Shown in pieces: positions 5,415-8,410 of a stretch of DNA of 8,410 nucleotides. Every line of letters begins with the position of its first letter. Position 1 is the stretch's first letter. The stretch is from positions 1-8,410 of the forward strand of contig DAOVXM010000085.1 of assembly GCA_030636125.1 (NCBI GenBank), in the 5' to 3' direction. The position numbers and the translations under genes are program-made. This DNA is from Chloroflexota bacterium (lineage in GTDB: Bacteria > Chloroflexota > Anaerolineae > Anaerolineales > UBA4823). A model generated the notes under the pieces. The model saw only the letters and a list, made by a program, of their open reading frames with translations. It was not told the origin of the DNA and made no database searches.

Positions 5415-6338
5415 ATGTCTAAAAAAATCATGTACACAATAGACTTGCACTTCATGGACATTCCAGGAACAATTACCAGCTATTTAATCCCACATAAACG
5501 AGGTGGCGTTCTGGTGGAATGCGGACCTGGATCTACCCAAGCTGCACTCCAAGCTGGTCTTGAGCTTCACGGACTTTCCCCGGGCGATATCACCGACGTT
5601 CTACTAACGCATATCCATCTCGATCACGCCGGAGCTGCTGGATGGTTGGCCCAACAAGGCGCGCGCATTCATGTTCACCCTAAAGGTGCACCGCATATGC
5701 TCAACCCAGAAAAGCTTCTCGATAGCGCCGGACGCATTTATGGAGACACGATGGAATCCCTATGGGGAGAATTCCTTCCTGTGGAAGAAGAACGTCTTTC
5801 TGTAGTCGAAGATGGTGACATAATCGATGTGGATGGTTTACAATTCCGCGCTATTGATACACCAGGTCATGCCAATCACCATTATGTTTATATATTTGAG
5901 GATATATGTTTCAGCGGTGATATCGGGGGGGTACGCTTAGCTGGTCTACATCATTTGCGTTTGCCGATGCCGCCACCTGAATTCCACCTTGAAAAATGGC
6001 ATACCAGCCTAAAAAAGCTCACCCAGGAGAACTTCGATCGAATCGCGCCGACCCATTTCGGCATATACAGTGACTCACGTTGGCATCTGAACGCAGTAGA
6101 AAAGGCATTGGATGAAGTGGAAATTTGGATCGAGGCGACATTACCCAATGATCCACCAATTGAGGCTCTCAATGAGCAGTTCTTAGAGTGGTCTCGCACG
6201 CGTTCTCTAAAAAGTGGACTCGATCCTGAACAAATTAAGGCCTACCAGGCAGTCAACCCAAACTCGATGTCCAGTGTTGGGATCCATAGATACTGGCATA
6301 AGTACCGGGCAGGAAATTTATCAGGACATAATGAATAA
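5415..6338 (+). CDS. Metallo-beta-lactamase-fold hydrolase
   Basis: This 307-residue cytoplasmic protein has no signal peptide. The full dinuclear metal site of the family is visible: THIHLDH (H66, H68, D70, H71), H152 in DTPGHANHH, D169 in FSGDIGG and H214 in PTHFG. These ligands hold two metal ions, usually zinc, that activate water for hydrolysis. The C-terminal 90 residues are helical and extend beyond the core, as in glyoxalase II-like and lactonase-like members. The substrate cannot be told from sequence; thioesters, lactones and phosphoesters are all cleaved by relatives. The start ATG at 5415 follows AGGA (5403-5406) with 8 bases spacing. The gene overlaps the sirtuin gene by 8 bp, so the two are very likely co-transcribed. 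It is divergent from the peptide-signal operon, and no direct link to signalling is shown. Confidence 0.9.
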   Translation: MSKKIMYTIDLHFMDIPGTITSYLIPHKRGGVLVECGPGSTQAALQAGLELHGLSPGDITDVLLTHIHLDHAGAAGWLAQQGARIHVHPKGAPHMLNPEKLLDSAGRIYGDTMESLWGEFLPVEEERLSVVEDGDIIDVDGLQFRAIDTPGHANHHYVYIFEDICFSGDIGGVRLAGLHHLRLPMPPPEFHLEKWHTSLKKLTQENFDRIAPTHFGIYSDSRWHLNAVEKALDEVEIWIEATLPNDPPIEALNEQFLEWSRTRSLKSGLDPEQIKAYQAVNPNSMSSVGIHRYWHKYRAGNLSGHNE

Positions 6339-7119
6339 CCATTCCTCGCAAATTTCAGACCCTTGTGGGTATGATCTGCCTGTAGAATTGATCCGTTCGC
6401 TGCGGACGGCGCGACAGGTCGCCGTACTTACCGGCTCTGGTATCTCAGCTGAAAGCGGCATACCCACATTTCGAGAAGCCCAAACCGGACTCTGGGCGCG
6501 CTACGACCCTCAAGAGCTGGCAACCCCTCAGGCTTTTCGCAGCAACCCTCGCCTGGTATGGGAGTGGTACACCTGGCGCCGCGAACTTGTTTCCCAGGCC
6601 GAGCCCAATCCTGGTCATATCGCCTTAGCAGAACTAGAAAAACGGCTTGGTGGGACAGATTCTCAGTTCACCTTGATTACACAAAACGTAGATGGACTTC
6701 ACCAGCGGGCAGGAAGCCAAGCGATCATCGAGTTGCACGGAAACATCATGCGAACGAAATGTTTTAATGAAGATACACCCGTTGAGAAATGGAATGATAT
6801 TGATGATATCCCGCCGCACTGCCCTAACTGTGGTGGTCCTTTGCGACCTGACGTGGTCTGGTTCGGAGAAAATCTCCCACCAGATACTCTGCAATCATCT
6901 TGGGATACCGCTCAAACCTGCGATCTGTTTTTTTCGATCGGCACATCAATCCTCGTCGAGCCTGCAGCATCTCTGCCATACATTGCCCTACTCCAGGGGG
7001 CTACCATCATCGAGGTCAATCCATCCGCAACCCCGCTGACTGAGCAAGCGACTTACGTTTTACGAGGTCCTGCTGGAAAGATTTTGCCACGACTAGTACA
7101 GGCAATCTGGGGCAAATAA
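6331..7119 (+). CDS. cobB: Sirtuin (Sir2 family) NAD+-dependent protein deacylase
   Basis: This 262-residue protein has the complete sirtuin core: NAD-binding GSGISAESGIPTFRE (35-49), TQNVDGLH (117-124) with catalytic H136 in ELHGN, GTS (204-206) and VNPS (229-232). Y80 and R83 (WYTWRREL) correspond to the tyrosine-arginine pair that in SIRT5 and CobB recognises acyl groups with a carboxylate, so removal of succinyl or malonyl groups from lysine is plausible besides deacetylation. The zinc site is unusual: the second pair is normal (C164, C167 in CPNC), but the first has only C144 (KCFNED), with no partner Cys. The start is taken at ATG 6331, which has CAGGA just upstream. An in-frame ATG at 6214 would lie deep inside the hydrolase gene and add 39 unrelated residues. 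The start overlaps the hydrolase stop by 8 bp. Confidence 0.93.
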   Translation: MNNHSSQISDPCGYDLPVELIRSLRTARQVAVLTGSGISAESGIPTFREAQTGLWARYDPQELATPQAFRSNPRLVWEWYTWRRELVSQAEPNPGHIALAELEKRLGGTDSQFTLITQNVDGLHQRAGSQAIIELHGNIMRTKCFNEDTPVEKWNDIDDIPPHCPNCGGPLRPDVVWFGENLPPDTLQSSWDTAQTCDLFFSIGTSILVEPAASLPYIALLQGATIIEVNPSATPLTEQATYVLRGPAGKILPRLVQAIWGK

Positions 7120-7165
7120 CGCTCGGTTCTCGATATCAAGCCCGACCAGAACGCTTAATGAAAAA

Positions 7166-7201
7166 AAGGATATGCTGCGTAGTATTTGCTAGCACATCCT
7201 T
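7166..7201. terminator. Bidirectional rho-independent terminator between convergent genes
   Basis: AAGGATATGCT (7166-7176) and AGCACATCCTT (7191-7201) form an 11-bp stem with one mismatch and a 14-base loop. On the minus strand it is followed by seven T (complement of 7161-7167), a strong signal that would end the oxidoreductase operon. On the plus strand the trailing sequence TATTATTT is weaker but usable for the sirtuin operon. It sits between the two stop codons, 46 bases after one and 22 after the other. Confidence 0.8.
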
Positions 7202-7223
7202 ATTATTTGGTAGTTAAGCAGAG

Positions 7224-8273
7224 TTAAAACATCAAATCATTGATCATCTGGATTGTATCAGGACCGGGGCGAATCCGGCTCTCTGGTAAACGATTCAGTG
7301 GTGTATCTGGCAAATTGTAAATATCAGTCATTGAGGGCTGATCCGTATCGATATAGATCAGGCCTGTTATCAAACAATTGCAATCATTGGCCTCCTCAAG
7401 GACACGAATTGCCGCGGATCTATCAGTTGGGTCGTAATCACGTTCCAGTTTCTTGAGTACGACCATAGAACCATCATGCATAGTAACTTCAAGGTCTTCC
7501 CCGTGCTCATACTCAACCAGGATCTCCTCTGCGGGTGGCACAAAGGATAGTTCATGTAGGGCTATTTCATGGTGTTTACCCCAGGAATACGAATGTGTCG
7601 CCGAATCCTGGTTATTAAAAGTCACACATGGGCTGATGATATCCAATACAGCCACACCATCATGGCTTAAAGCAGCCTTGATCAGCTCTTTAACCTGTCT
7701 CGGGTCACCAGCAAAGGAACGTGCTACAAAAGTAGCATGACCGACCAGGGCTTCCCAGGCAATATCAACTGGCATATAGCGATTTGTACCCTGACCTTTC
7801 AGGGTTAGACCTTCTTCCGCCGTTGCAGAGAATTGACCCTTCGTCAACCCATAAACACCGTTATTCTCTACAATATAAACCAAGCGCATATTACGGCGGA
7901 TGACATGTTTGAACTGCCCCATGCCTATACTGGCGGTATCCCCGTCGCCGCTCACAGCCATACCCTTGAGCGTGTGATCAGCAAATAATGCGCCTGTGGC
8001 GATGGAGGGCATTCGCCCGTGAAGTGAATTGAATCCGAAAGAACGGTTCAAGAAATAGGTAGGGCTCTTACTAGAACAGCCAATGCCGCTGAATTTGACA
8101 ATATCTTCCGGAAGAATATCCATTTCATAGCATGCAGTAGTGATCTGGCTTGAGATGGAATTGTGACCGCAACCCTGACACAATGTGGTGGGATTACCAC
8201 GATAATCAGATTTGCTAAGCCCAACAAGGTTTACCTGAACACGAGGTTTTGTCGTAGATGCTTGGTTCGTCAT
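7224..8273 (-). CDS. korB: 2-oxoacid:ferredoxin oxidoreductase, beta (TPP-binding) subunit
   Basis: This 349-residue subunit binds thiamine diphosphate and a [4Fe-4S] cluster. It oxidatively decarboxylates a 2-oxoacid (2-oxoglutarate or pyruvate) to acyl-CoA and passes electrons to ferredoxin. Cluster ligands are visible at C32 and C35 (CQGCGH), C66 (GIGCSSKSP) and C216 (ISPCVTF). The TPP/Mg motif is GDGD (109-112) through NNGVYGLTKGQ (137-147). Residues from about 230 form the extra C-terminal region typical of the longer KorB type of Actinobacteria and Chloroflexota rather than the shorter archaeal form; the sequence resembles the M. tuberculosis KorB pattern as I recall it. The ATG at 8273 is chosen because GAGGAG lies 7 bases upstream. 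A longer frame from 8312 would overlap the alpha-subunit gene and adds residues with no family match. Only one base separates it from the alpha-subunit stop, so the two subunits are surely co-transcribed. The 2-oxoacid specificity is not decided by the sequence. Confidence 0.93.
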   Translation of the reverse strand: MTNQASTTKPRVQVNLVGLSKSDYRGNPTTLCQGCGHNSISSQITTACYEMDILPEDIVKFSGIGCSSKSPTYFLNRSFGFNSLHGRMPSIATGALFADHTLKGMAVSGDGDTASIGMGQFKHVIRRNMRLVYIVENNGVYGLTKGQFSATAEEGLTLKGQGTNRYMPVDIAWEALVGHATFVARSFAGDPRQVKELIKAALSHDGVAVLDIISPCVTFNNQDSATHSYSWGKHHEIALHELSFVPPAEEILVEYEHGEDLEVTMHDGSMVVLKKLERDYDPTDRSAAIRVLEEANDCNCLITGLIYIDTDQPSMTDIYNLPDTPLNRLPESRIRPGPDTIQMINDLMF

Positions 8274-8274
8274 A

Positions 8275-8410
8275 TTATTTCTCCTCATGAGCCAGGATTG
8301 AATTGCGCACACGGTTGGCTGTTATTGACAAGCCATCAGTATGAGCTAATGAGATCAACTTCGTTGCCTGGTCAGGATAATCTAAGCTGAGCAACTGGTG
8401 AAGTTGCCCA
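8275..8410 (-). CDS. korA: 2-oxoacid:ferredoxin oxidoreductase, alpha subunit, C-terminal end only
   Basis: An open frame enters from the right edge and ends with TAA at 8277-8275. The visible 44 residues begin GQLHQLLSLDYPDQ and end RVRNSILAHEEK. A GQL segment near the C terminus, followed by a short helical tail, is usual for the alpha subunit of this enzyme family. Identification rests mostly on position, with the stop one base before the beta-subunit ATG and on the same strand. The pyruvate/2-oxoacid-binding core lies outside the window. Confidence 0.75.
   Translation of the reverse strand, partial: GQLHQLLSLDYPDQATKLISLAHTDGLSITANRVRNSILAHEEK
8281..8286 (-). promoter_or_regulatory. Ribosome binding site deciding the beta-subunit start
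   Basis: GAGGAG on the minus strand lies 7 bases before the ATG at 8273 and inside the last codons of the alpha-subunit gene. It supports that start over the upstream in-frame ATG at 8312. Confidence 0.8.

Noticed and set aside
5951..6199. Minus-strand 82-codon frame opposite the hydrolase
   Set aside because: It is antisense to the intact metallo-hydrolase frame and has no motif or ribosome site.
6214..6330. Upstream in-frame ATG extending the sirtuin by 39 residues
   Set aside because: It lies inside the hydrolase coding frame and its residues have no sirtuin counterpart. The ATG at 6331 has a ribosome site and gives the normal family length.
6634..7039. Frames of 86-115 codons on both strands across the sirtuin gene
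   Set aside because: They are shadows of the sirtuin frame, which carries all conserved motifs.
8274..8312. Longer beta-subunit start at 8312
   Set aside because: It overlaps the alpha-subunit C terminus, while the ATG at 8273 has a well-spaced GAGGAG.

Overview
The window looks like a chromosomal segment of a free-living bacterium, most plausibly a Chloroflexota (Anaerolineae-like) member. That is an inference from gene style: a very large membrane histidine kinase with GAF and PAS domains paired with an HD-GYP response regulator, a long-form 2-oxoacid:ferredoxin oxidoreductase beta subunit, a class III-type sirtuin, and moderate base composition. No RNA genes, insertion sequences or CRISPR repeats are visible.

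Layout. The left half (1-4750) is transcribed leftwards on the minus strand. In order of transcription it holds a 69-codon peptide gene (4750-4541), a polyprenyl-synthase-fold protein (4523-3561), a 948-residue membrane sensor kinase (3406-560), and the start of a response regulator with an HD-GYP domain (581-1, cut by the window edge). From about 4751 to 5414 lies a long intergenic region without a convincing gene. It contains an excellent sigma70-type promoter for the peptide gene, a long leader and several repeats that look like operators. Rightwards on the plus strand follow a metallo-beta-lactamase-fold hydrolase (5415-6338) and, overlapping it by 8 bp, a sirtuin deacylase (6331-7119). 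A hairpin at 7166-7201 separates these from a convergent minus-strand operon for a 2-oxoacid:ferredoxin oxidoreductase (beta subunit 8273-7224; the tail of the alpha subunit runs off the right edge).

Main interpretation. The left half closely parallels the ComQ-ComX-ComP-ComA quorum-sensing locus of Bacillus. It has a short peptide with a ComX-like leader and a single tryptophan next to its C terminus. A ComQ-like isoprenyl-transferase candidate starts 17 bp downstream. A sensor kinase follows whose input half (one membrane segment, a PDZ-like extracytoplasmic domain, about nine more membrane segments, then a GAF-like domain) matches the ComP plan. The output differs: the kinase core is of the ordinary HisKA type, and the regulator carries an HD-GYP (cyclic-di-GMP phosphodiesterase) domain instead of a DNA-binding domain. 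If this is right, the window encodes a prenylated-peptide signalling system outside Firmicutes that is wired to cyclic-di-GMP turnover. The pheromone role, the prenylation and the kinase pairing are inferences from motifs and gene order.
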